A stretch of DNA of 64,000 bases from Chitinophaga varians (GCF_012641275.1 NZ_JABAIA010000001.1:1550001-1614000), one strand, 5' to 3'. Counted from the first letter of the stretch, positions 16,023 to 25,736 are shown. Numbers and translations: made by a program. The notes: generated by a model from the letters alone, not told the origin.

Positions 16023-17047
16023 TACTTTATTATTACCGGCGCAGTGGTAGTAGGCAATGGCCTGTCCGGCGGGGTAGACGGCTTGTCCAGTGGTTTATAC
16101 CGGTATGATTTTTCCGGGTCTTCGCAGCTGGTGAAAAAAACGGATGGCAGATTTGTTTTCTCCGGCTTCCTGAAATCCTTCGATACCGGCATTACTAATT
16201 CGTACTTATACAGGATGCGAACGTCTGTGTATTCTTCTGCCTGCTCGCCGGGCTTTGTGCCATGTGCGGTATATTGGCCGGCGCCAGGATCGTAAACGTA
16301 CTCAGATGTGTCTATGCCAGTAAGCAGTTTATAAAAACGATTGGCATATAACACATCTTCTGCCTTCTCTTCCCCATTGCCAAGTTGGGCCTTCATTTCT
16401 TCGATCTCTTTGTCGTCCGGGTCCTTGGGGAATTTCCGGCTGGTGAGGCTCGTTTGCAGCAATGTAACATCATCTTCTTTCGTGATAACGCCTACAAAAG
16501 GCTGTTGGTAACGGCTCGGCTTCTGATACAGGAATACAAAATCATTGAGCTTTTTACCCGGACGATAGACTTCTGTGTTCTTATCTGTTTTCAACACACC
16601 ATAATCGTCTGTTACGTGCGAAAACGTGATCTGTGAAGGTACCGCGGCGCCTTCATAAACATAGGGCGGATTAAAACAGTTTGCACCTTCATTAAACACA
16701 CGGCGCGTTTTTCCATTGTCCAGCTGCAAAAAAGTTTCTCCCCGCTCAAATCCGTTGAAACACATCCGCACGCTGTCATGCAGGTTTTTGTTCTCCCGTG
16801 CAAACACCATAAAAGTATTGGCCGGTTTATCCGGCACAAACCGGATCCTGTCTTTTTCCACATGATAGGTTCCCGGCGCAAACGTAGCATAGCCATACAA
16901 AAAATACCGGCCGTTGTCGAAAATACAGATACCGTCCTGCACTCCGCCGTAACGGCCGGCAATAGACTGCGCCGAAGCGCCATCGCTCGTTAAAGATAGC
17001 ATGGTCATGGTCCCCAATATGTAAATGATGTACAAAAATCTGCTCAT
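16022..17047 (-). CDS. Hypothetical secreted protein
   Basis: A 341-residue protein with a signal peptide ending near SDGASAQ. The mature part begins SIAGRYGGVQDGICIFDNGRYFLYGYATFAPGTY, a beta-rich pattern seen in many secreted Bacteroidota proteins of unknown role. The C-terminus is proline-rich (KPSTPPDRPLPTTTAPV). It overlaps both neighbours by 1-4 bases, so it is translated as part of the same operon. No enzyme motif was recognised. Confidence 0.6.
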   Translation of the reverse strand: MSRFLYIIYILGTMTMLSLTSDGASAQSIAGRYGGVQDGICIFDNGRYFLYGYATFAPGTYHVEKDRIRFVPDKPANTFMVFARENKNLHDSVRMCFNGFERGETFLQLDNGKTRRVFNEGANCFNPPYVYEGAAVPSQITFSHVTDDYGVLKTDKNTEVYRPGKKLNDFVFLYQKPSRYQQPFVGVITKEDDVTLLQTSLTSRKFPKDPDDKEIEEMKAQLGNGEEKAEDVLYANRFYKLLTGIDTSEYVYDPGAGQYTAHGTKPGEQAEEYTDVRILYKYELVMPVSKDFRKPEKTNLPSVFFTSCEDPEKSYRYKPLDKPSTPPDRPLPTTTAPVIIK

Positions 17048-17625
17048 AAATTATGCTGATTACAATATTCAAAAAAATCAGTCAGGCGGAAAATACGCGT
17101 GAGATAAGCATAGTCCTGGTTGACCTGCTGATAACTCTTCGCAGACGGCGCCGCCACGTCCAGATTGCCCTTGCCAAGGGTACGGTCGGGAATAAACAAC
17201 GCATTGGTCACCTCTGGTTCTCCCAGCAGGGAATACACTTCGCGGCCTTCCACTGCATAGGACTTGTACCGGGAACTGAGGTTTTTCTCAGTATAGATGG
17301 TATTGTAGATGACATATTTCGATTTCGAAGGATTAATCACTCCATATGATGTCAGCTCCAGATTCAGCTCCTGCTGCGGCAGGCCCAACGCTTCGCAGCT
17401 GATGCTGTGCATGCCTTCTGCCAGCGTAATCTTCAGAAATGAACGGGCCGGTACCTCATGCGGCTGCTGGTCTATCATGACGGTGATGTCTCTGCCTGTC
17501 GGATTATCAATTAATGTAGACCCGTTAAGCGTTGGCTTCAACAACAGCTCATAACCGGCGTAACATCCTGTTAATACCAATACCAGTAACAGTCCTATGA
17601 ATCTTTTTCCTGCAATGTGTGCCAT
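17044..17625 (-). CDS. Hypothetical lipoprotein
   Basis: A 193-residue lipoprotein when started at MAHIAGKRFIGLLLVLVLTGC (ATG at 17625), which places the lipobox LTGC correctly; the frame extends 14 codons further upstream. The mature part starts YAGYELLLKPTLNGSTLIDNP and looks like a small beta-sandwich. The C-terminus (RIFRLTDFFEYCNQHNL) is helical. It is first in the four-gene envelope operon; no function can be assigned. Confidence 0.6.
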   Translation of the reverse strand: MAHIAGKRFIGLLLVLVLTGCYAGYELLLKPTLNGSTLIDNPTGRDITVMIDQQPHEVPARSFLKITLAEGMHSISCEALGLPQQELNLELTSYGVINPSKSKYVIYNTIYTEKNLSSRYKSYAVEGREVYSLLGEPEVTNALFIPDRTLGKGNLDVAAPSAKSYQQVNQDYAYLTRIFRLTDFFEYCNQHNL

Positions 17626-17756
17626 GGGATCACTGCTTTTACCTGCAATACGGTTTTCAGTGATCAAAGTTAACCAGGGTTGTCTGATCTTTTGAGGCAG
17701 ATCAATTTCCGCATACGGCGGATCAACATCTGTAGGCCATGGAAAAATATCCGCGT

Positions 17757-18494
17757 TTATATTTTATCGATAAAACTGAGTACGACTTCTTTCTTACGGT
17801 CAGAAACAGGTACTGTTTCACCGTTAAACATTTCAAGATACCCCTCCTTGTAATATTTGCTGACGTAGTTACCATTCACAAGATAAGACTGATGACAACG
17901 GATAAACGTTTCTTCGGGCAACAGCGCCTCGTATTCTTTCAACACCTTGGAAACGAGGATAGAGCTGCCGTTTTTCAGGTAAAAAGTAGTGTATCCGCGG
18001 TCGCTTTTGCAATACAGGATATCCCCGATATCAATGATCTGCGTGTATTCCGCACTCCTGAGCGCAATACGCCTGGGCTTTGTTCCTCCTTTATAGTGAT
18101 TGGCTGCTATTTCCAGCTGATGCTGGTTAAACTTCTGTTGCTCGCTTTTTTTGAAACAACGGTCTACGGCTTCTTCAAAAACAGCGGTCTCTATAGGTTT
18201 GAGCAGATAAGCAAAAGCGCCGAGGTTCAACGCCTGTAATGCATACTGATCATAAGCGGTGATAAAAATGATCTGGCTGGAAGAAACATCGATGCGGCTG
18301 AACAACGTGAAACTGTTGCCGTCTTTTAATTGTATGTCTGCCAGGATCAGTTCGGGCTGAAGGGTGGGTATTTCAGCCTGCGCTTTGGCCACTTCCCCGG
18401 AATAGCCCACTACCTGCAGGTAGGGAATTTCGTTCGCCAACGCCATGATGTGTTTCAGGATATTGATTTCGTCTTCAAGTATGTAAACAGTCAT
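17757..18494 (-). CDS. LytTR-family response regulator
   Basis: A 245-residue response regulator. The receiver domain (about residues 1-118) has acidic residues ED near position 7, phospho-acceptor D53 (LILADIQLKDG), the T/S region FITAYDQYAL and the lysine in LLKPIE. A LytTR DNA-binding domain follows (about 140-245: GDILYCKSDRGYTTFYLKNG, FIRCHQSYLVN). It starts 12 bases after the sensor kinase gene and forms a LytS/LytTR two-component system with it. Targets are unknown. Confidence 0.92.
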   Translation of the reverse strand: MTVYILEDEINILKHIMALANEIPYLQVVGYSGEVAKAQAEIPTLQPELILADIQLKDGNSFTLFSRIDVSSSQIIFITAYDQYALQALNLGAFAYLLKPIETAVFEEAVDRCFKKSEQQKFNQHQLEIAANHYKGGTKPRRIALRSAEYTQIIDIGDILYCKSDRGYTTFYLKNGSSILVSKVLKEYEALLPEETFIRCHQSYLVNGNYVSKYYKEGYLEMFNGETVPVSDRKKEVVLSFIDKI

Positions 18495-18506
18495 TGGACC
18501 TGGTTT

Positions 18507-20414
18507 TTAATCAATTAATAACGGTAGATAGATGGTTGCCCGGAAACCCTGTTCCGTTGTTTTTGGCTGGGCCTCAAAATACGCTACACGGGCCGTTTTG
18601 TTAAACAGGAGATCTAAACGTTCCTGTACGATGATGCGTGACAGTGATGTTTTTTCACGCGGGCCATGGGTTTTCACCTGTGCGCCAGCACCATTGTCAT
18701 CTATACAAATTACCAGTTGCTGTTGCTCCTGGCGGAAGGAGATTGTCAGCATACCGGGATAGTCGATGGATTTAAAACCATGCTCGATAGAGTTTTCCAC
18801 AAATGGCTGTACCAACATGGGCGGTATCAGGATGGCATCTACCTCTGTGCCCTCTGTATCAATGCTGTAGGAAAATGCATGCTCAAAACGCATCTGTTGC
18901 AGTTCGATATAGTTCTTCAGTGAACCAATCTCATCTTCCAAAGGAATCAGGTCATGACGGTTCAGCTCCAGCACATTGCGCATCAGTTTGGAAAAAGACA
19001 CCAGGTAAGCATTCGCTTCCGTCTTTTTATTAGTGCTGATCAGCCCCTGCATATTAGCGATGGCGTTGTAAATAAAATGAGGGTTGAGCTGCATCTGGCG
19101 GGTTTTCTGTTCCAGCAGCAGCCTTTTGTTTTCAATGGCCAGTTTTTCATTTTTTTCGCGGAGCAATTTCTGTCGGTATACGTTATACACATAAAACGCG
19201 ATGATGGCCAGCAAAACACAGACGCCCACAAAAATCCAGCGCTGCTGTACAATGAGTTTTTTATTCAGGTCATTGTTCATCTGCAGGGTAGCGATGGCCT
19301 GGTCTTTTTTCTCCGTCTGATATTGGGTGTGCAGTTCTTCTATTTTGGAGGCTTCAATGGCGTTCTGGTTACGGCCATAGATATTGAAAGCGGCGTGTAA
19401 GGCGTCCAGTGCGTTTTTATAATCCCCTTTTAGTTTGTAGGCTTCATGTAGTCCCTGGTATTCGTTCACCAGGTTCATGGTCTCCGGCTGCTGGCCAGCC
19501 CACAAAATAGCTGCTTTATAATAGTGAATGGCAGAATCAGTCTGATGATTGCGCACAAAGGACGTGGCCAGGTTGTTAAACGCCTGCAAGTTTAATTTAT
19601 GCTGCGCCTGCAGGTAGTTTAAATAACGCTTGCCTGAGGTAATGGCCTTGCCAAACTCCTTCCGGGAAGAATACAGCTGTGCTTCGTAATCGTAGGTGCG
19701 GGCCAGTGCCATGCTGTCGTCTATTTGCAGCGACAGTTGCCGGGCACTGTCCAGGAACCTTTTCATGGCGGCGCTGTTGAGCTGCCGTGCTGCCAGCAGA
19801 AATGAAATATCGAAGTAACGCTGACGGACAGCCGGATGGGAATGGAAGGGATGATGGTTATAATACAGCTGTGTATACTCCACAGCCTTGGTCACATTCT
19901 GGTTAACATAGTAGGATTTGGCCAGCAGATCATACAGGCGGTAGGTGAACACGCTTTGGTGATGCTCTCCTCTTTTTACCGCGTCCAGAATGCGGACCAC
20001 GAGGTCTGATTTGGCTATATCCGAACCGGACAAAGCCCGGTTCAGAATAGCGTAATCTTTCAGGGTTAACAGATCTGTCTGTTGCGGCTCCGGAGATACC
20101 TGGCGGAAGTACATCGAAGCGCTGTCATATTTATTTTCCAGTGCGTACAGTTTACCACGGAGGTAACTGTACCAGGGGTTAGCTGATTTGTCCGGTGTGG
20201 AGTCCAGTCTGGCCACCAGGGCCCGGAAACTGTCTTTAAACGGCTTTGCTTTGGCCGTATCCTCGGACAGGATGAAAGTAATAAAGGTTTTATCGGATGT
20301 GCCGGTGTTAGCAGGGACCTTCGACTGTTGGTCGGGCATCCCGCAACCGGCACACCAATAAAGGGCAACAAACAAAGGAAGCAATAATCTATGTGTTCTG
20401 TACAGATTGATCAT
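18507..20414 (-). CDS. LytS-type sensor histidine kinase with periplasmic TPR domain
   Basis: A 635-residue protein. An N-terminal hydrophobic segment ends in CAGCGMPDQQ, which may be a lipobox. TPR-like helices fill about residues 60-370, then a membrane helix (about 393-413, WIFVGVCVLLAIIAFYVYNVY), a short coiled coil and a His_kinase domain with H-box MQLNPHFIYNAIANMQ (His near 445), N-box ENSIEHGF and G-box DDNGAGAQ. It would phosphorylate the LytTR regulator encoded 12 bases downstream. Sensor and regulator share one transcript. Confidence 0.9.
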   Translation of the reverse strand: MINLYRTHRLLLPLFVALYWCAGCGMPDQQSKVPANTGTSDKTFITFILSEDTAKAKPFKDSFRALVARLDSTPDKSANPWYSYLRGKLYALENKYDSASMYFRQVSPEPQQTDLLTLKDYAILNRALSGSDIAKSDLVVRILDAVKRGEHHQSVFTYRLYDLLAKSYYVNQNVTKAVEYTQLYYNHHPFHSHPAVRQRYFDISFLLAARQLNSAAMKRFLDSARQLSLQIDDSMALARTYDYEAQLYSSRKEFGKAITSGKRYLNYLQAQHKLNLQAFNNLATSFVRNHQTDSAIHYYKAAILWAGQQPETMNLVNEYQGLHEAYKLKGDYKNALDALHAAFNIYGRNQNAIEASKIEELHTQYQTEKKDQAIATLQMNNDLNKKLIVQQRWIFVGVCVLLAIIAFYVYNVYRQKLLREKNEKLAIENKRLLLEQKTRQMQLNPHFIYNAIANMQGLISTNKKTEANAYLVSFSKLMRNVLELNRHDLIPLEDEIGSLKNYIELQQMRFEHAFSYSIDTEGTEVDAILIPPMLVQPFVENSIEHGFKSIDYPGMLTISFRQEQQQLVICIDDNGAGAQVKTHGPREKTSLSRIIVQERLDLLFNKTARVAYFEAQPKTTEQGFRATIYLPLLID

Positions 20415-20548
20415 AGTTGTATATCCGGATACCCTTTGAAAGCGATTGCTAACGGGTACAAAATTAAGAAGTGAAGTTATTCACCGGTGGCCCGTATAAT
20501 ATCCGCGGCCGCCGGGTCAATATTCGCAGGAACACGATAAATATCCGC

Positions 20549-21556
20549 TCAGGAAGCCATGCTGGCAGTCACCAGCCGCAGGCCGTTACGGCCGTATTTA
20601 TCCTTGTACGCCTTGGGCGTCATGGCCACATAGCGCTTGAATATCTTACGGAAGAAGCTCATGTCTTCATAACCACAACGGAAGGCAATCTGTTCTACCC
20701 CCTCCTGGCTGGTTTCCAGCATTTTTTTGGCCGCTTCTATCCGTACCCGCTGCAGATAAGCCAGCGGCGTATTTCCGGTGGCCTGTTCAAAGCGGCGGAT
20801 AAAATGCCGGATGCTCATATTGTACTGTACAGCCAGCGCTTCTATGCTGATGGCGTCTGCGTAGTTTTTTTCGATGAACTGCTGGGCCTTGCTGATCATA
20901 TCATCCGTATGGTCATGTTGCAGCCGGAAGATGGCGAAAGCATCCTGCGGCTGCTGATGCATATTGATCATCAGTATTTTGGAAGCGATGATGGCCATTT
21001 CATGCCCGCAGAACTTTTCCACCAGGTACATCATAAACGTGGTGAAACTGAAAGCGCCGCCACAGGTGTAAATGCTGCCCTGGTCAACGATTATCTTATC
21101 GTCCTGTACTTCCACTTCCGGGTACATGGCCCGGAAACGGTCAACAAACAGCCAGTGTGTGGTGGCCACTTTACCGTTGAGCAGACCGGTGGCCCCCAAC
21201 AGGAACGCCCCCACGCAGATACTGGCCAGTTCCGCCCGTTGCAGGTGCTGCTGCCGCAACCAGTCGATCAACCGCCGCTCCCGCTGCAATACCAGTTGTA
21301 TTTTGTCAGACTCCATGGCCGGCACGATCACCAGGTCGTATATTTCCTGCTTTCGCAACCGGACCGGTACAGCGGTACCTTTGGTTTTACGCCACAGCTG
21401 GTTGTCTTTCTCCATAATAAAATCAATGTCAAACCGGACGCTGGCAGGACTGCCGGTCAATAGCGGGGATGTCCGCATGATAGAGGCCAGTATGTCTGCC
21501 GGGCCTGCTACGCTGGATGGCACAGCATTTTCATAATCCAGGATCGCAATACGCAT
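20549..21556 (-). CDS. GlxA-family transcriptional regulator (DJ-1/PfpI-like plus AraC HTH)
   Basis: A 335-residue protein. Residues 1-185 form a class I glutamine-amidotransferase-like domain with the nucleophile-elbow sequence ASICVGAFLLG (Cys near 112). Residues 220-320 form an AraC/XylS double HTH (SIEALAVQYNMSIRHFIRRF, EQIAFRCGYEDMSFFRKIFKRY). GlxA-type regulators sense small molecules through the PfpI-like domain and have no confirmed catalytic activity. The gene is transcribed alone, head-to-head with the KTSC gene. Targets are unknown. Confidence 0.9.
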   Translation of the reverse strand: MRIAILDYENAVPSSVAGPADILASIMRTSPLLTGSPASVRFDIDFIMEKDNQLWRKTKGTAVPVRLRKQEIYDLVIVPAMESDKIQLVLQRERRLIDWLRQQHLQRAELASICVGAFLLGATGLLNGKVATTHWLFVDRFRAMYPEVEVQDDKIIVDQGSIYTCGGAFSFTTFMMYLVEKFCGHEMAIIASKILMINMHQQPQDAFAIFRLQHDHTDDMISKAQQFIEKNYADAISIEALAVQYNMSIRHFIRRFEQATGNTPLAYLQRVRIEAAKKMLETSQEGVEQIAFRCGYEDMSFFRKIFKRYVAMTPKAYKDKYGRNGLRLVTASMAS

Positions 21557-21710
21557 ATACTTGAGATGATTAGCTGATATGGCAATATTAACTTCTCACT
21601 GGTCATTTTTGCCATGCTATAAAGTTAGTCTTTCCGCCGGTTTCCGGTAAATAAACTTCCGCCCGGGTATGATAATTGAGACAGGAAAAACGGAAAAACC
21701 AGGAAAGGTC

Positions 21711-21932
21711 ATGCCGTCGTCTGTTATCCGTGCATATTCTTACGACGCCCAGCAGGCTGTTCTTCGGATTGTGTTTGTTTCGGGCGCTGTATACGACTAT
21801 CAGGCCGTACCGGAATCCGTATACCAGGACATGAAGAACGCTTTTTCCAAAGGGACTTTTTTCAACCAGCATATCAAAGACAAATTCAAATTCTCCCGCT
21901 ATCGCGATGCGCACGGTCATCATCATGAATAG
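21711..21932 (+). CDS. KTSC-domain protein
   Basis: A small protein of 73 residues from MPSSVIRAYSYDAQQ. It contains the KTSC-type pattern: V(I/L)RAYSYD at the start, GAVYDYQAVPESVYQDM in the middle and FFNQHIKDKFKFSR at the end. An ATG 14 codons upstream (21669) is an alternative start. The chosen one begins at the conserved domain and follows a purine-rich AGGAAAGG. KTSC domains occur alone or fused to RNA-related enzymes; no biochemical role is established. Confidence 0.75.
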   Translation: MPSSVIRAYSYDAQQAVLRIVFVSGAVYDYQAVPESVYQDMKNAFSKGTFFNQHIKDKFKFSRYRDAHGHHHE

Positions 21933-21972
21933 GCCCCACTTTCCCTTTTCAGCGGTTCCGGTCGTTTATTTG

Positions 21973-22016
21973 TATATTTAGTATCCCGGTCAGCCGCTAT
22001 CTTAATCACTGACCGG
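21973..22016 (+). promoter_or_regulatory. Promoter and leader hairpin of the DUF2252 gene
   Basis: TATATTTA (21973-21980) is a good -7 match. Just after the expected start point, CCGGTCAG (21986-21993) pairs with CTGACCGG (22009-22016), 15 bases apart, ending 8 bases before the ATG. The perfect 8-bp repeat could be an operator or an RNA hairpin near the ribosome site. Confidence 0.4.
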
Positions 22017-22024
22017 CTTGTCAT

Positions 22025-23359
22025 ATGGCTGTTGAAAAAGATACTCCCGGAAAAAAACTCAGAGCTGCCGTCCCCCGGACTTCACAGGGCGATTTTAAAC
22101 TTTCGCCGCAACGGCCTGGTGTAGTGGAATCCATCCGTCTGTCCAACCAGGACAGGATAAAGAGCCTGATACCGATCCGCCATGGCCGCATGAGCGCTTC
22201 ACCTTTTGCCTTCTACCGTGGCATGGCCGGACTGATGGCACAGGACCTGTCAGTCCTTCCGCATACCCAGCTGAAAGTGCAGGCCATCGGCGACTGCCAC
22301 CTGTGTAACTTCGGCGGCTTCGCCACCCCGGAGCGTACCCTCATCTTCGACGCCAACGACTTTGATGAAACGCTGCCTGCCGCCTGGGAATGGGACGTAA
22401 AGCGGCTGGCCACCAGTTTCGTACTGGCAGCCCGGCACAACCAGCTTCGCGAAACAGATGCGCGTGAAATGGCCATCCACATGGCCACCTCCTACCGGCA
22501 CAGCATGTACGAATTTTCACAACTGCCCCTGCTGGACCTGTGGTACAAGAAGTTTGAAATGCATGCGCTGCTGAACAAAGCTACCAGTGAAGAAGTCCGG
22601 ACACTGTTGCGCAACGCCATAGAAAAAGCAGAGAAAGCAACGCCTCAACAGGTATTCTACAAAATCACCCAGAGTGTCATGGGTACTTTTGAAATTACGG
22701 ACCAGCATCCGCTGATTTATCATCCGCTGGACCTTGAAAAAGAAAAGGACAATATCAAATCCTTTCTGAACGGCTACCAGCGCACGTTACAGGAAGACCG
22801 CCGTTTCCTCTTCAGTAAATACCACGTGGTAGACGTAGCGCTGAAGGTGGTAGGCGTAGGCAGCGTAGGCACCCGTTGCATGATAGCGCTGCTGATGAAT
22901 GACAAAGATGAACCGCTCTTCCTCCAGATCAAGGAAGCCCGTGCCAGCGTGCTGGAAAACTTCACGGCCAAAAGCAAATACAAACATGCCGGCGAACGGG
23001 TAGTGCAGGGGCAGCGGCTGGTGCAGGCCGCCAGCGATATCTTCCTTGGCTGGAGCACTGCCGATGATGGCCGTCATTTTTACCTGCGGCAGCTAAGAGA
23101 CCGTAAAATAGCGCCTAATGTAGAAACCTTCGACAAAGAAGTGCTGCTGGCATACGCCGGCCTGTGTGGCCGTATGCTGGCACGTGCCCACGCCAAGACC
23201 GGCCCCGGTCAGCAGATCAGCGATTATATGGGTAAAAGCGGGCTAATGGATACCGCCATCGGCAAATTCGCCGTGGCCTATGCAGATCAAACAGAAAAAG
23301 ATTTCGAAGTATTCACCAAAGCTATCCGCGACGGAAAGCTGCCTGTGGAAAAAGCCTAA
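22025..23359 (+). CDS. DUF2252 family protein
   Basis: A 444-residue protein that matches the DUF2252 family in length and key segments: RHGRMSASPFAFYRGMAGLMAQDL near residue 50, then GDCHLCNFGGFATPERTLIFDANDFDE near 88, and WEWDVKRLATSF. The HLCNFG and DxNDFDE stretches resemble the catalytic and metal-binding loops of the kinase-like phosphotransferase fold, so small-molecule phosphotransferase activity is possible but unproven. It is monocistronic, followed by tandem repeats. Confidence 0.85.
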   Translation: MAVEKDTPGKKLRAAVPRTSQGDFKLSPQRPGVVESIRLSNQDRIKSLIPIRHGRMSASPFAFYRGMAGLMAQDLSVLPHTQLKVQAIGDCHLCNFGGFATPERTLIFDANDFDETLPAAWEWDVKRLATSFVLAARHNQLRETDAREMAIHMATSYRHSMYEFSQLPLLDLWYKKFEMHALLNKATSEEVRTLLRNAIEKAEKATPQQVFYKITQSVMGTFEITDQHPLIYHPLDLEKEKDNIKSFLNGYQRTLQEDRRFLFSKYHVVDVALKVVGVGSVGTRCMIALLMNDKDEPLFLQIKEARASVLENFTAKSKYKHAGERVVQGQRLVQAASDIFLGWSTADDGRHFYLRQLRDRKIAPNVETFDKEVLLAYAGLCGRMLARAHAKTGPGQQISDYMGKSGLMDTAIGKFAVAYADQTEKDFEVFTKAIRDGKLPVEKA

Positions 23360-23383
23360 ACCCCGGAGCTTCATCCGTGGGCA

Positions 23384-23558
23384 CAAAAAAAGGAGCTTCC
23401 CAGCCCCTTATCACTGTTCTCAAAAACAGCCAAAAAAACTTATTGTGGCCCAGGGCTTCAGCCCTGAGAACAAAAAAAGGAGCTTCCCAGCCCCTTATCA
23501 CTGTTCTCAAAAACAGCTCAAAAAACTTATTGTAGCCCAGGGCTTCAGCCCTGGGAAC
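23384..23558. repeat. Two tandem 87-base units containing a REP-like palindrome
   Basis: The unit starting CAAAAAAAGGAGCTTCCCAG occurs twice, at 23384-23470 and 23471-23557, with few differences. Each copy ends in the palindromic CCCAGGGCTTCAGCCCTGRG. A degenerate trace precedes the first copy. The same palindrome recurs at 49068 and 49299. The repeat lies between convergent genes. Confidence 0.8.
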
Positions 23559-23564
23559 TAAATA

Positions 23565-24833
23565 TTAAAAATCTATTTTCTGATCGCGTTTGTCGGTTTT
23601 GCCCTGGCGGCCGTAGCGGTTACGATTGCGCGGTTTCGGTCTTCTTGGTTCTGCTTTTGGTGCGTCCGGATCGGCGTTGTTGGCCTCTATCAGTGCAGCT
23701 TCTTCAAACGGGTGACGCACGGAAGGGATTTTCTGTTTTGTCAGTTTGTTGATGCTGTTCAGAAAAGGTCGTTCTTCGGTGGCGCAGAAAGAGAGTGCGT
23801 AACCGGTGGCGCCTGCTCTTCCGGTACGGCCGATACGGTGTACATATGTTTCTGACACGTTAGGCAGATCGTAGTTGATCACATGTTCCAGCGCTTCCAC
23901 ATCGATGCCCCTTGCGGCGATATCGGTGGCAACGAGCACGCGTAAACGACCGCTTTTGAAGTTGGTCAGCGTGTTTTGCCGGGAGGACTGTGACTTGTCG
24001 CCATGCAGTGCGTCAGCGTTGATATTCCGTTTACGCAGGTTTTTGGCTATCCTGTCGGCGCCGTGTTTTGTCTGTGTAAATACGATGGTACGTTTGATAG
24101 TTTTATCCTGCAGGATGTGGTCCAGCAGTTGCTGTTTGTCTTTTTTCTTCACGAAAAACACGCACTGTTCCACTCTTTCAGCTGTAGTGGACACTGGTGT
24201 GATCTCCACTTTCTCCGGTTTGTACAGCAGTGAATTGGCCAGTTTGGCGATATTGGGCGGCATGGTAGCAGAGAAGAACAGCGTCTGTCGTTGCTCTGGC
24301 AGTTCACGCACCACTTTTTTGATATCGTTGATGAAACCCATGTCCAGCATACGGTCTGCTTCATCCAGTACAAATATCTCGAGGTGGTCCAGGTAGATAT
24401 AGCCCTGGTTCATCAGGTCCAGCAGGCGGCCCGGTGTGGCGATGAGCACGTCTGTGCCGTTGCGCAGCGCGATCGTTTGCCGGTGTTGTGGTACGCCACC
24501 GAATATCACATCATGTTTCAACCCTGTGAATTTCCCATACGCTTCGAAACTCTCGTCGATCTGTGAAGCCAGTTCGCGGGTAGGCGTCAGGATGAGGGCA
24601 CGGATATGTTTATAGCCTCCTTCTACGCCGGAGCGGGTGTTGTACAACTGTTGAAGGATAGGAATGGCAAAAGCGGCCGTTTTACCGGTGCCGGTCTGTG
24701 CACATCCCAGCAGGTCTTTCCCTTCTAAAACGATCGGTATGGATTGTACTTGTATGGGGGTAGGCTGGGTATAACCTTCTTTTTTAATTGCTTTTAAAAT
24801 GGGCTCGATCAACCCTAATTGCTCAAATAGCAT
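23565..24833 (-). CDS. DEAD-box ATP-dependent RNA helicase, RhlE-like
   Basis: A 422-residue protein from [16 protein letters not shown] (ATG at 24833); an in-frame ATG 20 codons upstream is less likely because the conserved Q-motif region begins just after the chosen start. Motifs in order: QPTPIQ (Q motif), AQTGTGKT (I), PTRELA (Ia), TPGRL, DEAD (II), SAT (III), [15 protein letters not shown] (V), [10 protein letters not shown] (VI). The C-terminal 50 residues are basic ([21 protein letters not shown]) and probably bind RNA. Likely role in ribosome assembly or mRNA remodelling. Confidence 0.93.
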   Translation of the reverse strand: MLFEQLGLIEPILKAIKKEGYTQPTPIQVQSIPIVLEGKDLLGCAQTGTGKTAAFAIPILQQLYNTRSGVEGGYKHIRALILTPTRELASQIDESFEAYGKFTGLKHDVIFGGVPQHRQTIALRNGTDVLIATPGRLLDLMNQGYIYLDHLEIFVLDEADRMLDMGFINDIKKVVRELPEQRQTLFFSATMPPNIAKLANSLLYKPEKVEITPVSTTAERVEQCVFFVKKKDKQQLLDHILQDKTIKRTIVFTQTKHGADRIAKNLRKRNINADALHGDKSQSSRQNTLTNFKSGRLRVLVATDIAARGIDVEALEHVINYDLPNVSETYVHRIGRTGRAGATGYALSFCATEERPFLNSINKLTKQKIPSVRHPFEEAALIEANNADPDAPKAEPRRPKPRNRNRYGRQGKTDKRDQKIDF

Positions 24834-25063
24834 ATTGTATTTATAATCTTCGGTAATAAAATTAAACGCCTCTTTATAGCCAGCGTTCAGCATTGAGGAG
24901 AGCAGTAAAGAAAGATTCTGGAGAGAGCTTTATGCTTTGAACTCAACATAACGAACGTAAAGATACGGATTTTCCCGTCAGTAAACGGTAAGGGCGTGGA
25001 GATTGGTTATATGTGAAAATTCACTCAGTAAAAAACACTATAATTCAATTATTTACACATATA

Positions 25064-25094
25064 GAAGGGCTAACCCCATGGGAGCCAGCCCTTC
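25064..25094 (-). terminator. Possible terminator of the cytochrome c gene
   Basis: GAAGGGCT (25064-25071) pairs with AGCCCTTC (25087-25094), enclosing a further palindrome CCCATGGG. It lies 22 bases past the stop codon at 25116. The following sequence in the minus direction is only A/U-rich, without a clear U run. Confidence 0.45.
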
Positions 25095-25115
25095 CGGTAA
25101 TGTCATTAACGCGAC

Positions 25116-25511
25116 TTATTTGGCCGGCGCTTCATCAGGTTTGGTTTTTGGCTCTTCGTTACCATGGTGACAGGTGTAGCAGGACACGGACATCACTTCT
25201 GTTCCTTTGAAGAACTTCTTGTTGATGCGGTGTGTCATTTTCATCATAGACCGTGCAATGTCTTTGTGTTGATTTTCATCACTGGCGAAGTCCAGTTTTT
25301 TAGGATCATCTTTTTGTGCTGCGTGACAGTAGCCGCACTTTACGCCCAGGGCAGCATTGAAGCTGCGCATGGTGGCTATCAGCTCATCATGGCTGATGTT
25401 TTTGGGTAATACTTTGAGGTTTTTAGGCTTCTCAGGTTCCTGAGGCAAAGCCAGTGAACACAGGGTAACCGCTGTTGCTAACGCAGCTGCTACCATGAAT
25501 GTTTTTTTCAT
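25116..25511 (-). CDS. Small dihaem c-type cytochrome
   Basis: A 131-residue secreted protein when started at MKKTFMVAAALATAV (25511); in-frame ATGs at 25517 and 25523 are alternatives. A signal peptide of about 25 residues is followed by two haem-binding motifs, CGYCH and CYTCH. A conserved-looking pattern ISHDELIATMRSFNAALGVKCGYCH resembles the small photosynthetic-reaction-centre-like cytochrome c family common in Bacteroidota. It is probably a periplasmic electron carrier; the partner is unknown. Confidence 0.85.
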   Translation of the reverse strand: MKKTFMVAAALATAVTLCSLALPQEPEKPKNLKVLPKNISHDELIATMRSFNAALGVKCGYCHAAQKDDPKKLDFASDENQHKDIARSMMKMTHRINKKFFKGTEVMSVSCYTCHHGNEEPKTKPDEAPAK

Positions 25512-25670
25512 TTTCATGACCATGGTTTTAAATAGTATGTAAAGCTTCCTGATACTGAATCTACAAAAAAATATATATGTAATGGAATTTTTTTGACAGA
25601 CGGGCTAAGCGTTTGAGGGCTTCGTACTGGCCAAAACGTTAGTCGGCAGCTCAGAAACAGACGGTAGGAA

Positions 25671-25703
25671 CAGGGAAGCAACAGGGAAGCAACAGGGAAG
25701 CAA
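25671..25703. repeat. Three tandem copies of CAGGGAAGCAA
   Basis: The 11-base unit is repeated exactly at 25671, 25682 and 25693. The repeat lies about 55 bases upstream of the promoter of the AraC-MGMT gene. It may be a variable-number repeat or an array of regulator sites. Confidence 0.8.
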
Positions 25704-25736
25704 CAGCGTTTCTCCATGTCCGCAAGTTCCGGGTTT

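Noticed and set aside
20471..21463. 330-codon plus-strand open frame
   Set aside because: It is antisense to the GlxA-type regulator, which has clear AraC and PfpI motifs.
23280..23561. Open frame of 93 codons with an internal peptide repeat
   Set aside because: The repeated peptide is just the translated 87-base tandem repeat, and the frame overlaps the DUF2252 gene.
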